A stretch of 12,807 nucleotides of DNA from an uncultured Peptococcaceae bacterium (lineage in GTDB: Bacteria > Bacillota > Desulfotomaculia > Desulfotomaculales > Desulfallaceae), in assembly GCA_913064925.1 (NCBI GenBank), contig CAJYBN010000069.1, positions 1-12,807 of the forward strand, written 5' to 3'. Position 1 is the stretch's first letter; the number at the start of each line of letters is the position of its first letter. Below the pieces are notes generated by a model. It made no database searches. It saw only the letters and a list, made by a program, of their open reading frames with translations, and was not told the DNA's origin. A program made the position numbers and the translations under genes. Below, in pieces: positions 1-6,039 of the stretch.

Positions 1-291
1 TACCATAGCCGCGGCCTCGCCGTTCCTTACCAGCTCGGCAGCCGCAACCACCGATGAATTTTTCTTGCGGCGCACGGCTACGGCCGGCGCCTCGTGCATA
101 GTAATAATTTCCGGGGCGTGCACGATTTCCAGGCCGCGGCAGGGTTCCAGCAGGCTGGTTTCCCGCAGCAGCGCCTCGCGGTCGCCCACCAGAATTACTT
201 GCAGCCCGGCCTCCCGGCAAGCCTCCCAGGCACCGCGCACTGTCTCCCGGGGCGCGTAATCGCCGCCCATAGCATCAAGAGCTATTTTCAA
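1..291 (-). CDS. plsX: Phosphate acyltransferase PlsX, N-terminal part (runs off the window)
   Basis: PlsX makes acyl-phosphate from acyl-ACP at the membrane, the first step of phosphatidic acid synthesis in most Gram-positive bacteria. Only the first 97 codons lie inside the window. The start of the product reads KIALDAMGGDYAPRETV, the hallmark PlsX N-terminus, and later residues include HAPEIITMHEAPAVAVRRKK, also typical of the family. The start is a TTG at 289-291, preceded by a good GGAGG on the minus strand. This TTG lies inside the end of fapR, so the two genes overlap by 17 nt and are translationally close-coupled. Order fapR-plsX is the classic Firmicute lipid cluster, with fabD/fabG expected beyond the left edge. 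Expression should be under FapR control through the promoter at 915-943. Identity is firm; the C-terminal part cannot be judged. Confidence 0.95.
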   Translation of the reverse strand, partial: MKIALDAMGGDYAPRETVRGAWEACREAGLQVILVGDREALLRETSLLEPCRGLEIVHAPEIITMHEAPAVAVRRKKNSSVVAAAELVRNGEAAAMV

Positions 292-865
292 GTCGGCTAA
301 CCTCCTCGGAAAGGTCGAAAACTAGGAATTTACCTTGAAATACCAAATCATCCCGAACATGGGAAGAAACTCTTACCATATATTTATTGCCCTTTTTCCT
401 GGTGATAATCGCGCGGGCAATCACCTTTTCCCCGCGAAAAACCGGCCTTTTAAAACTTATCTTGGCCGTTCCGGTGAGGGCCACGTCGCTGTCGATCAAT
501 GCCAGGGCCAAGGTGTTGGCCTGGGCGAAGAGGTACTGCCCGTCCAACACCCTGGTTTTTTGCAAGGTCATTTCCTCCGTTACGTCAAGAATGGACAACC
601 CTTCCCGGCCCATTTCCAGGTCCACCAGCTCACCCACGACTTCGCTGCCCGTGATCGCCCGCAGGTTTTGGTAAACTCCCCGGGCCATTTCTTTCACGCG
701 CTCGCGCATTTCGGGAATGTTTAGTTCCGCCCTGTCCAGCCGGACGGTCTGTATGCTGACGTTCAAGATATGCGCCAAGTCCTCGTCCGTCAGGAAAGGG
801 TTTCCCTGCAGGTATTTGGTTAATAAAGCCTGCCTTGCCGATTTAGCCAGCCCTGTTCTGCCCAT
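275..865 (-). CDS. fapR: Transcription factor FapR, repressor of fatty acid and phospholipid genes
   Basis: FapR represses fatty-acid and phospholipid synthesis genes and is released from DNA by malonyl-CoA. The 196-residue product has an N-terminal helix-turn-helix (about 25-46, LTDEDLAHILNVSIQTVRLD) followed by the family's linker helix with NIPEMRERVKEMA. A C-terminal hot-dog domain (about 75-186) carries LFAQANTLALALID, which matches the ligand-binding hot-dog segment of the Bacillus protein. Length is close to the family norm of about 190. ATG at 863-865 follows AAGGTG on the minus strand. A 19-bp palindrome starting 26 nt upstream of the start codon fits the FapR operator, so autoregulation is likely. 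It overlaps plsX by 17 nt. Confidence 0.96.
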   Translation of the reverse strand: MGRTGLAKSARQALLTKYLQGNPFLTDEDLAHILNVSIQTVRLDRAELNIPEMRERVKEMARGVYQNLRAITGSEVVGELVDLEMGREGLSILDVTEEMTLQKTRVLDGQYLFAQANTLALALIDSDVALTGTAKISFKRPVFRGEKVIARAIITRKKGNKYMVRVSSHVRDDLVFQGKFLVFDLSEEVSRLENSS

Positions 866-891
866 AGCTTCACCTTGGTACGACAGCTGGG

Positions 892-910
892 TTTAGTACC
901 AGGTACTAAA
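892..910. promoter_or_regulatory. FapR operator
   Basis: A perfect 9+1+9 palindrome, TTTAGTACC-A-GGTACTAAA. It agrees with the known FapR site, whose core is TTAGTACC followed by an inverted copy. It lies just downstream of the -10 box of the fapR promoter and covers the expected transcription start, the right place for repression by blocking initiation. The sequence is seen directly; that FapR binds it is inferred from the match and the adjacent fapR gene. Confidence 0.9.
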
Positions 911-914
911 GTTG

Positions 915-943
915 AGTATAGCTTAGTTGGGAAAAAAAAGCAA
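915..943 (-). promoter_or_regulatory. Sigma-A promoter of fapR-plsX
   Basis: On the minus strand: -35 TTGCTT (938-943), 17-nt spacer, -10 TATACT (915-920). The spacer holds a run of eight T. The FapR operator begins 4 nt beyond the -10, so promoter and operator form one unit. It lies after the rpmF terminator, so fapR-plsX has its own start point. Confidence 0.8.
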
Positions 944-958
944 CCTTAACAAACATAA

Positions 959-988
959 AAAAATAAGCTCATTTTCGAGCTTATTTTT
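959..988 (-). terminator. Intrinsic terminator of yceD-rpmF
   Basis: Inverted repeat with a perfect 12-bp AT-rich stem (959-970 with 977-988; core AAATAAGCTC/GAGCTTATTT) and a 6-nt loop. Seen from the minus strand it starts 3 nt after the rpmF stop codon and its 3' arm runs into a T tract. It separates the ribosomal-protein unit from fapR. Confidence 0.85.
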
Positions 989-990
989 AC

Positions 991-1167
991 TTACTTGACC
1001 GCCACTACCTCCCTACCTTTGTAATACCCGCATTCGGGACAAGCGCGGTGCGGCAATGTCCGGGCACGGCATTGCGGGCAATCGATCAGCCCGGGGGCTT
1101 CGATTTTCCAGTGCGCCCGTCGCTGGCGCTTGCGTTGCTTGGAACTCCTCCTCTTTGGTACTCCCAT
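991..1167 (-). CDS. rpmF: 50S ribosomal protein L32 (zinc-ribbon form)
   Basis: A 58-residue basic protein beginning MGVPKRRSSKQRKRQRRAHW, the conserved L32 start. Four cysteines in two pairs (C30-x2-C33 and C43-x2-C46) form the zinc ribbon, so this is the cysteine-containing version. L32 is a component of the large ribosomal subunit. The ATG at 1165-1167 is preceded on the minus strand by AAGGGGGTG. The gene starts 18 nt after yceD ends, the usual yceD-rpmF pair, and is followed at once by a terminator. Confidence 0.97.
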   Translation of the reverse strand: MGVPKRRSSKQRKRQRRAHWKIEAPGLIDCPQCRARTLPHRACPECGYYKGREVVAVK

Positions 1168-1185
1168 CACCTACACCCCCTTAAA

Positions 1186-1698
1186 TCAGGATTTGAGTAA
1201 CTCCTGCAGCTTGGCCAGGCGCGGATCCACCTGGTCCCGGTTGCACTTGCACTGTTCTTTGTTTAGGTCGGTGCCGCAAACGGGGCACAAACCCCGGCAG
1301 TCTTCCAGGCAAATGAAGCGCATGGGCAGGTTAACCGTAATGGCGCTTTTGGCCTCCGGTGTAATGTCGATACTGTCGCCTGAATAGGGAATCCAGTCTT
1401 CTTCCGCTCCCCCTGGGGGCGGCTGTGCGGCATCGTAATAAGTTTCCGCGAAACCGGCAGCCATGGAACAAGTAAATTCTTTGAGGCAGCGGTCACAGCG
1501 CACCGCAAACTCTACGTTAATGGTGCCCTCCACGGTAATAGCGTTGCCTATGTTGGTAAGCAACAGCTCAAACCGGGCGGGTTTTGTACGGTTGATTTTA
1601 CCGCCCTCCGCAGCTATGGGGGGCAAGGTTTCTTCAAATGAGACGCGCATTCGCCGCCCCTTGTCTTTTTTCAGTTGTTCCACATCCAACAAGGGCAT
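1186..1698 (-). CDS. yceD: YceD family protein (DUF177)
   Basis: A 170-residue product of the YceD/DUF177 family, which nearly always sits directly upstream of rpmF. Plant and E. coli members are linked to 23S rRNA accumulation; the biochemical role is not settled. The cysteine pattern typical of Gram-positive members is visible: C68-x2-C71 (RCDRCLKEF), then C130, C134, C138 and C141 (CLEDCRGLCPVCGTDLN), then C150 and C152, suggesting metal binding. An in-frame TTG at 1722 was rejected as start: it falls at the predicted transcription start, while ATG at 1696-1698 has GGAGG 8 nt upstream. Transcribed with rpmF from a consensus promoter. Confidence 0.92.
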   Translation of the reverse strand: MPLLDVEQLKKDKGRRMRVSFEETLPPIAAEGGKINRTKPARFELLLTNIGNAITVEGTINVEFAVRCDRCLKEFTCSMAAGFAETYYDAAQPPPGGAEEDWIPYSGDSIDITPEAKSAITVNLPMRFICLEDCRGLCPVCGTDLNKEQCKCNRDQVDPRLAKLQELLKS

Positions 1699-1730
1699 CT
1701 TATCATCCTCCGGCCAATTCAACAGGTAAA

Positions 1731-1759
1731 ATTATATTAACACGCGATACCTTTGTCAA
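1731..1759 (-). promoter_or_regulatory. Consensus sigma-A promoter of yceD-rpmF
   Basis: On the minus strand: -35 TTGACA (1754-1759), 17-nt spacer, -10 TATAAT (1731-1736). Both boxes are perfect matches to consensus with ideal spacing. Transcription should begin near 1724, giving a short leader of about 25 nt. The dispersed element at 1786-1835 lies 26 nt upstream of the -35. Confidence 0.92.
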
Positions 1760-1785
1760 GGCGCTGGTTTTTTGGGTGAGGTCTC

Positions 1786-1835
1786 ATTTCTATTTTCGGG
1801 GGCTGATCTTCTTCTGGTACCTACTGAAATTTTAC
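1786..1835 (-). repeat. Dispersed 50-nt element, copy A (upstream of yceD-rpmF)
   Basis: This segment matches 7586-7635 in inverted orientation at 44 of 50 positions without gaps, including a 17-nt identical block that reads CCCCCGAAAATAGAAAT on the minus strand. Read toward yceD-rpmF, it begins GTAAAATTTCAGTAGGTA and ends 26 nt before the -35 box. Weaker similarity (a CAAAAAA run followed shortly by AGC) continues toward the -35 in both copies. It has no convincing coding content. It may be a regulatory element or an insertion-sequence end. Confidence 0.75.
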
Positions 1836-1920
1836 ACGACCCCGGTAACGTTAAAAAGCAAGGATTCAGCCCAGAAAACTAAATTCACGTTCTCTTTACC
1901 AGGTTTTTGAAAGCGACGCA

Positions 1921-1940
1921 GCCGGGTAAGCAAACCCAGC
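1921..1940 (-). terminator. Weak hairpin after the hepT-like gene
   Basis: Stem of 7 bp with one G-U pair (1921-1927 with 1934-1940) and a 6-nt loop, starting 22 nt after the hepT-like stop codon. There is no clear T tract after it on the minus strand, so termination here is only a guess based on position. Confidence 0.3.
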
Positions 1941-1962
1941 GTAAATTTAATTACAGCATTTA

Positions 1963-2466
1963 TTAAACATCTTCTTCCAGTTGTTCAGCCAGCCTGAGAA
2001 GGAATCTGCGAAAAGTTTCGATTTCTTGCGTAACTTTTTTACAGGTACAATCCAGGTTGTGGATAAGGCTACTCATCCGTGCCCATTGCAGCTGGTGACC
2101 GTATACGTTCCGGAAAACGTGACGGAAACGAAGGTAATCATCCAGCTGAGCTTCCAGTTCTTTTGAGATAACTGCCGGCCGCAATTTGGGTATATCCAGT
2201 GTCATTAAGTGGAGCAGTCTTTTGTGCCACCTGGAATCCTGCGGTATCTTGCCGTTTATATCCCCGGCAATTAATTCAAAGATACCTTCAATTGCAGTGT
2301 AAAAATCGTGCAGGATGCTACCTAGAGCTCGCAGGTCCAGGATGCCGGGTGCTTTGACGGAATGGATATCAAGCCATTGTTCCCCGTGCTGGCAAATAAC
2401 CTCTAAGTCCTTTAAACGGTCTCTTAACTCAATGGCCAGGGTTAGTAGTTGTTCCCGGTCTCTCAT
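1963..2466 (-). CDS. HepT-like HEPN-domain protein (probable toxin of a type VII TA pair)
   Basis: A 167-residue, mostly helical protein. HEPN proteins of this kind are RNases, usually paired with a minimal nucleotidyltransferase that neutralises them. The HEPN motif R-x(4)-H is visible as RNVYGH (R119, H124) in the context LRFRHVFRNVYGHQLQW. The canonical HepT motif has a tyrosine two residues after the histidine; here that position is leucine and a tyrosine (Y122) precedes the histidine, so this is a divergent branch. ATG at 2464-2466 was chosen because the longer frame extends back into the nucleotidyltransferase gene. The 38-nt overlap with that gene suggests coupled translation. Toxicity is inferred from the family and the pairing. 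Confidence 0.75.
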   Translation of the reverse strand: MRDREQLLTLAIELRDRLKDLEVICQHGEQWLDIHSVKAPGILDLRALGSILHDFYTAIEGIFELIAGDINGKIPQDSRWHKRLLHLMTLDIPKLRPAVISKELEAQLDDYLRFRHVFRNVYGHQLQWARMSSLIHNLDCTCKKVTQEIETFRRFLLRLAEQLEEDV

Positions 2467-2845
2467 ATAATAACAATCCCCTTTCGATAATAGATTGTCG
2501 CACAGAGGGCGAACAGGCGGATATATCGACCAGATCCACCTGTCGCAGGCTTTTCTCATTGAGCAAAGATAAGACCGGGAAGAACCTTTCCGCCGGAAGT
2601 CCTTCTACAGCCAGGTCGATATCCGAATCTGCCCTGTATTCCCGGTACCCTTTAAGGTACAGGCCCAGAGAGCCAAAAAGCCATACCCTGGCCACACCGG
2701 GCTCCTCCGCCAGAAGACCGGCCAGCGAACGGGCGGTGGATAAAGCCCTGCGAGCGCGGGCATCCATTTGTTTTTTCCTGCGCGCTCTTCCCTCCCGCCA
2801 GCCGTCCACATACTCGCGCCACTTTTCAGGTGTTAAAAAAACCAT
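2429..2845 (-). CDS. MntA-like minimal nucleotidyltransferase (probable antitoxin)
   Basis: A 138-residue protein with the polymerase-beta-like nucleotidyltransferase core: VWLFGS (G58, S59), then DSDIDLAVEG (D73, D75, D77), then VDLVD (103-107) supplying the further acidic residue. Family members such as MntA inactivate the partner HEPN toxin by adding AMP groups to it. The stretch between GS and the first aspartate is 13 residues, about five longer than in common MntA proteins. A lysine/arginine-rich helix (about 15-35) precedes the core. Start ATG at 2843-2845 with AGGTGG about 10 nt upstream; a TTG at 2938 opens a longer frame but lies almost at the predicted transcription start. First gene of the pair. 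Confidence 0.75.
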   Translation of the reverse strand: MVFLTPEKWREYVDGWREGRARRKKQMDARARRALSTARSLAGLLAEEPGVARVWLFGSLGLYLKGYREYRADSDIDLAVEGLPAERFFPVLSLLNEKSLRQVDLVDISACSPSVRQSIIERGLLLYERPGTTTNPGH

Positions 2846-2956
2846 ACGACATACACCACCTGTTAATAAAAAGCCCAAACGAAAACAGCCGGAATGGATA
2901 CCTTGAAATTTTGGATACCACGGCGTTTCGGAATGCAACCCCTTCTTGTTTAGTTC

Positions 2957-2965
2957 ATTATAGCA
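2957..2965 (-). promoter_or_regulatory. Extended -10 promoter of the mntA/hepT-like pair
   Basis: On the minus strand TGC-TATAAT, an extended -10 element (TATAAT at 2957-2962). No good -35 is present at 17 nt (TTCTCC). Transcription from about 2950 gives a leader of roughly 105 nt, which carries two pairs of short direct repeats. Confidence 0.6.
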
Positions 2966-3049
2966 TGATTGAGAGGACGGAGAAAATTTTACCAGTTAGT
3001 ACCGCCGCGCCTCGCGACATGCTTCCTGTAATTTCCTGCTCCCGCCATT

Positions 3050-3072
3050 CATATACTTTACTGGCATATACT
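3050..3072 (+). promoter_or_regulatory. Possible sigma-E-type -10 elements before ylbJ (tandem CATATACT)
   Basis: The octamer CATATACT occurs twice, at 3050-3057 and 3065-3072, 15 nt apart. Each resembles the mother-cell sigma-E -10 consensus CATACANT, with one mismatch. A partial -35 (GTAATTTC, 3028-3035) stands 14 nt before the first copy. ylbJ is sigma-E-dependent in Bacillus subtilis, which makes the reading reasonable but unproven. Confidence 0.35.
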
Positions 3073-3100
3073 ACCGGCAACAAAAGGAGGCATCTAAGCC

Positions 3101-4345
3101 TTGCGCATGCTTACCAACCGGCCGGTTCAGGTGCTCAGCACGGCACTGGCCGTGTTATTCGTGCTGCTTATGATAACCCACCCCAAGGAGGTATTCGCAG
3201 GCGCCACCACGGGCCTGCAAACCTGGTGGAACATCGTTTTTCCAGCTTTATTGCCTTTTTTTATCGCCTCCGAACTGCTCATGAGCTTCGGCGTGGTTCA
3301 TTTTATGGGCGTGTTGCTGGAGCCCATAATGCGCCCCCTGTTCAACGTCCCCGGCACGGGTTCGTTCGTGATGGCCATCGGCTACACTTCGGGCTACCCC
3401 ATCGGGGCTATGCTTACCGCTAAGCTGCGCGCTCAAAACATGGTTTCCCGCGAGGAAGCGGAAAGGCTGGTTTCATTTACCAACAACTCAAGCCCTCTGT
3501 TTATGCTGGTAGCGGTAGCCGTGGGCATGTTCAACATGCCCGCCCTGGGGTACGTGATTGCAGGCAGCCATTACTTAGGCAACTTGACTCTGGGTTTGCT
3601 GCTGCGCTTTTACCGCCGCGGGGCCGCCGGTAAGCGAGCTCCCGCTATTCCCCCGCGGGGAAACTACGTTGCCGGCGCCTTCCGCGAGCTTGTACGGGTT
3701 TTACAGGCGGAAAACCGCCCCCTGGGCCGCATCATGGGCGATGCCGTGCGCAACGCCGTAAACAACCTGCTGAATATCGGCGGCTTTATCATTCTCTTTG
3801 CCGTGATCATCCGCCTGTTGGAAAGCTTGGGCTTCATCGAGTTGCTCGCCGGCTGGCTGTCCTTTTTTCTGGTGCCGCTGGGCTTCCCCGTTGAAATCAT
3901 GCCCGCCGTGGCCAGCGGGCTTTTTGAAATGACCATCGGTACCAAAATGGCTGCCCAAACCGAGGCCCAGTTGCTGCACCAGCTGCTGGCGGTGGCGATA
4001 ATTTTAGCTTGGAGCGGCCTGTCCATACACGCGCAGGTGGTCGCCATGCTCTCTGGAACCGACATCAGAATGCTCCTATATATTTTGTCGCGGGTAGTGC
4101 ACGCTGCGCTGGCCTGCATATACACCGCACTGATGTACCCCGTGCTTGACAGCGCCGGCTTGTCCCTGCCCGCGGCCTTTTGCGCCGGCGTTCCCGGCGG
4201 CAGTTTCCTGTTCGCTCCCGCTTACTGGCACTACTTGCAGGCATGCGGGCTATCGCTGCTCGGCTGTATCGTCCTGCCGTTACTAGGTCACCTGGTTCTC
4301 CGGGCCGCCGTCCAAACGGCCTCCCGGCTTGGTAAGCCGCGCTGA
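3101..4345 (+). CDS. ylbJ: Sporulation integral membrane protein YlbJ
   Basis: A 414-residue polytopic membrane protein. YlbJ (SpoVL) is made in the mother cell in Bacillus subtilis and is needed for normal spore cortex formation; the transported substrate is unknown. Hydrophobic segments are visible at about 10-26, 43-63, 86-105, 133-170, 224-250, 253-275, 292-318, 325-347 and 383-402. Family signatures include WWNIVFPALLPFFIASELL, GYTSGYPIGA, FTNNSSPLF, and the second-half repeat FEMTIGTKMA, consistent with two nucleoside-recognition Gate domains. The start is TTG at 3101: AGGAGG (3085-3090) lies 10 nt before it, while the ATG at 3107 would be 16 nt away. It converges on the rsmD-coaD operon, its usual neighbourhood. 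Confidence 0.93.
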   Translation: MRMLTNRPVQVLSTALAVLFVLLMITHPKEVFAGATTGLQTWWNIVFPALLPFFIASELLMSFGVVHFMGVLLEPIMRPLFNVPGTGSFVMAIGYTSGYPIGAMLTAKLRAQNMVSREEAERLVSFTNNSSPLFMLVAVAVGMFNMPALGYVIAGSHYLGNLTLGLLLRFYRRGAAGKRAPAIPPRGNYVAGAFRELVRVLQAENRPLGRIMGDAVRNAVNNLLNIGGFIILFAVIIRLLESLGFIELLAGWLSFFLVPLGFPVEIMPAVASGLFEMTIGTKMAAQTEAQLLHQLLAVAIILAWSGLSIHAQVVAMLSGTDIRMLLYILSRVVHAALACIYTALMYPVLDSAGLSLPAAFCAGVPGGSFLFAPAYWHYLQACGLSLLGCIVLPLLGHLVLRAAVQTASRLGKPR

Positions 4346-4370
4346 AAAAGTAAACCGCCCTGCCGGGCGG
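4346..4370 (-). terminator. Terminator of the rsmD-coaD-coiled-coil operon
   Basis: GC-rich hairpin CCGCCC (4355-4360) / GGGCGG (4365-4370) with a 4-nt loop. On the minus strand it is followed by TTTACTTTTT, so it terminates the minus operon that ends at 4405; on the plus strand no T tract follows, so it is a poor terminator for ylbJ. The T tract reaches into the last bases of ylbJ. Confidence 0.65.
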
Positions 4371-4404
4371 CGGACGCGGAGCTTGCATTGGCTTGCTTAT
4401 GTAG

Positions 4405-4860
4405 TTAGTTATCTGTCTTCATTGCTTTTAGTTCAGACCGGCCTTCCTGAACCTGGGTGATAAGTTGGTTGAGCCTTTTTTCCAGTTCCTCTAAGATTTC
4501 GTCGGCATAATCCCTGGCACCCTGTTTTATCTGCTGGGCCACCTGTTCAGCCCTTTGTTGTATTTCCTCCGCCATTTCCTGGGCCTTGCGGGTTATTACC
4601 GATTCATCGGCTTTTTTCTCCAGCTGTTTTTCGGCGTCCTCGATGATGCGCAAGGCTTCCCGCTTGGAGTCGGTGATCACTTTCTCTCTTTCCTGGATGA
4701 TCCACCTGGCCTGGCGCAGTTCTTCAGGCAGGGACGTCCGGATGCGGTCCAAATAATCCAACAGCCTGTCTTCATCGACCAGCACCCGCCTGGTCATGGG
4801 AATCTTGGGGCTGCCTTCAATTAGTTCTTCCATTTCGTTCAATATGTTAAACAACTCCAA
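4405..4860 (-). CDS. Coiled-coil protein of unknown function
   Basis: A 151-residue, highly charged, almost entirely helical protein. Residues 1-45 (MELFNILNEMEELIEGSP, then VLVDEDRLLDYLDRIRTSLPEEL) look like a small folded head. Residues 46-148 are one long coiled coil rich in E, K, Q and A. The organisation resembles F-type ATPase subunit b or DivIVA-like proteins, and relatives are often auto-annotated as ATPase, but no nucleotide-binding motif is present, so that label is not supported. No membrane segment or signal peptide is seen. TTG at 4858-4860 was chosen as start because GGGAGGG lies 7 nt before it; a GTG at 4890 would overlap coaD. Third gene after rsmD and coaD, 20 nt behind coaD. 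Confidence 0.8.
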   Translation of the reverse strand: MELFNILNEMEELIEGSPKIPMTRRVLVDEDRLLDYLDRIRTSLPEELRQARWIIQEREKVITDSKREALRIIEDAEKQLEKKADESVITRKAQEMAEEIQQRAEQVAQQIKQGARDYADEILEELEKRLNQLITQVQEGRSELKAMKTDN

Positions 4861-4880
4861 TACAAATCCCTCCCGCCCGT

Positions 4881-5366
4881 TTATCGGCACTTAAATTTGT
4901 CTCGTAACCTCATTTGCACCACCGGCGGTACCATATCATCCACGCACCCGCCAAAAGAAGCAACTTCCTTGACGGCACTGGAACTGATAAAGGAGAATTC
5001 GGACTTGGTCATAAGAAAAATGGTTTCCACCGACGGCTGCAGCTTCTTGTTGGTCAAAGCCATCATAAACTCGTTTTCAAAATCGGAAATGGCCCTCAGC
5101 CCCCGGATGATGGCCTGTGCATTTTTTTGCTTGGCAAAGTTGACCGTCAAGCCACGAAAGGTATCGATGACCACGTTTTTATAAGATTCTGTTACTTTTT
5201 GCAGCATGTCCAATCGCTCTTCCATAGTAAAAAGCGGTTGTTTACCCGGGTTTAGAGACACTGCAACAATTAGTTTGTCAAATAAAACGGCCGCCCGTTC
5301 GATTATGTCCAGATGGCCGTAAGTCACTGGATCAAAGCTGCCCGGGTAAAGAGCTATTCGCACCAT
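4881..5366 (-). CDS. coaD: Phosphopantetheine adenylyltransferase
   Basis: CoaD transfers AMP from ATP to 4'-phosphopantetheine, the penultimate step of coenzyme A synthesis, in the cytoplasm. The 161-residue length is exactly typical. Nucleotidyltransferase signatures are clear: YPGSFDPVTYGHLDI (7-21, with the TxGH motif ending at H18), IIRGLRAISDFENEFMMA (86-103), and the ATP-binding ISSSAVKEVASFGG (127-140). ATG at 5364-5366 follows AAAGGAGG on the minus strand. It overlaps the end of rsmD by 13 nt, the standard Firmicute rsmD-coaD arrangement. Confidence 0.97.
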   Translation of the reverse strand: MVRIALYPGSFDPVTYGHLDIIERAAVLFDKLIVAVSLNPGKQPLFTMEERLDMLQKVTESYKNVVIDTFRGLTVNFAKQKNAQAIIRGLRAISDFENEFMMALTNKKLQPSVETIFLMTKSEFSFISSSAVKEVASFGGCVDDMVPPVVQMRLRDKFKCR

Positions 5367-5932
5367 ATTTCCTCCTTTACTTCGGTTTTATAAAAAACAA
5401 GAGTCGTGTCCCCGTACTTCTCGCGGCGCCACATAGTAAAGCCTTCGGTTTGAACGGGTAATACCTCATCGGCGCCGGTTTCCAAAGCCAGTATGCCGTC
5501 CGCTCGCAATATGGCTTGCTTGCTTAACATATTCAACGTGTCTTCCGCCAATCCCTGCCGGTAAGGAGGATCAGCGAAAATAATATCAAAAACTTCCCGC
5601 CTGTTCAGCAGTAACCGCAGGGCCTCCTCCACGCTGCAGAGCATGATTTCCGCACCGTCTTGCAGTCCGGTTAGGGTAATATTCTCCCTCAGCAAGCGGC
5701 CAACACGCCGGTTTTTTTCCACAAAGACAACCTTTTGGGCGCCGCGGCTGAGCGCCTCGATGCCCACACCCCCGGTTCCCGCATACAAATCAGCAAAGCG
5801 GCAGCCGGCAACCCGGCCGCCCAGTATGTTAAAAAGTGCTTCCTTTACCCGATCTGCCGTAGGCCTTACCGCCAACCCGGCACCTGGTGACTTTAACCGC
5901 CTTTTTTTAGCTTTGCCGGCTATGACTCGCAA
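5354..5932 (-). CDS. rsmD: 16S rRNA (guanine(966)-N(2))-methyltransferase RsmD
   Basis: RsmD methylates N2 of G966 in 16S rRNA, in the 30S P-site region. The 192-residue product shows the family start RVIAGKAKKRRLKSP and RPTADRVKEALFNIL, the SAM-binding motif DLYAGTGGVGIEALSRGA (48-65), and the catalytic DPPY (121-124). Length is normal. The start is TTG at 5930-5932, preceded on the minus strand by AAGGGG at about 8 nt. First gene of the rsmD-coaD-coiled-coil operon, transcribed from the extended -10 promoter at 5971, divergent from gpr. Confidence 0.95.
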   Translation of the reverse strand: MRVIAGKAKKRRLKSPGAGLAVRPTADRVKEALFNILGGRVAGCRFADLYAGTGGVGIEALSRGAQKVVFVEKNRRVGRLLRENITLTGLQDGAEIMLCSVEEALRLLLNRREVFDIIFADPPYRQGLAEDTLNMLSKQAILRADGILALETGADEVLPVQTEGFTMWRREKYGDTTLVFYKTEVKEEIWCE

Positions 5933-5970
5933 AAATACGCCCCTTTCTGCAAATCTCCATAATTAGCCGT

Positions 5971-5979
5971 ATTATATCA
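5971..5979 (-). promoter_or_regulatory. Extended -10 promoter of rsmD-coaD operon
   Basis: On the minus strand TGA-TATAAT (TATAAT at 5971-5976), an extended -10 box. No recognisable -35 stands at the usual distance. Expected transcription start is near 5964, about 30 nt before the rsmD TTG. Confidence 0.6.
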
Positions 5980-6039
5980 CAAGCTGCCGTAAAAATCGAT
6001 TTATGCGCACGTGTGGTTTAAATTTTCCTGCCGAACGCC

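Noticed and set aside
1699..1722. Upstream TTG start for yceD
   Set aside because: It lies at or within 2 nt of the predicted transcription start, so the mRNA would have no leader; ATG at 1698 has GGAGG at correct spacing.
1638..1910. A 90-codon plus-strand frame covering copy A of the repeat, with a hydrophobic aromatic stretch
   Set aside because: A similar short peptide appears opposite copy B only because the DNA is repeated; there is no ribosome site and most of the frame is antisense to yceD and its promoter.
2830..3423. A 197-codon plus-strand frame over the mntA-ylbJ gap and into ylbJ
   Set aside because: It runs out of frame through the conserved start of ylbJ and has no good ribosome site or known motif.
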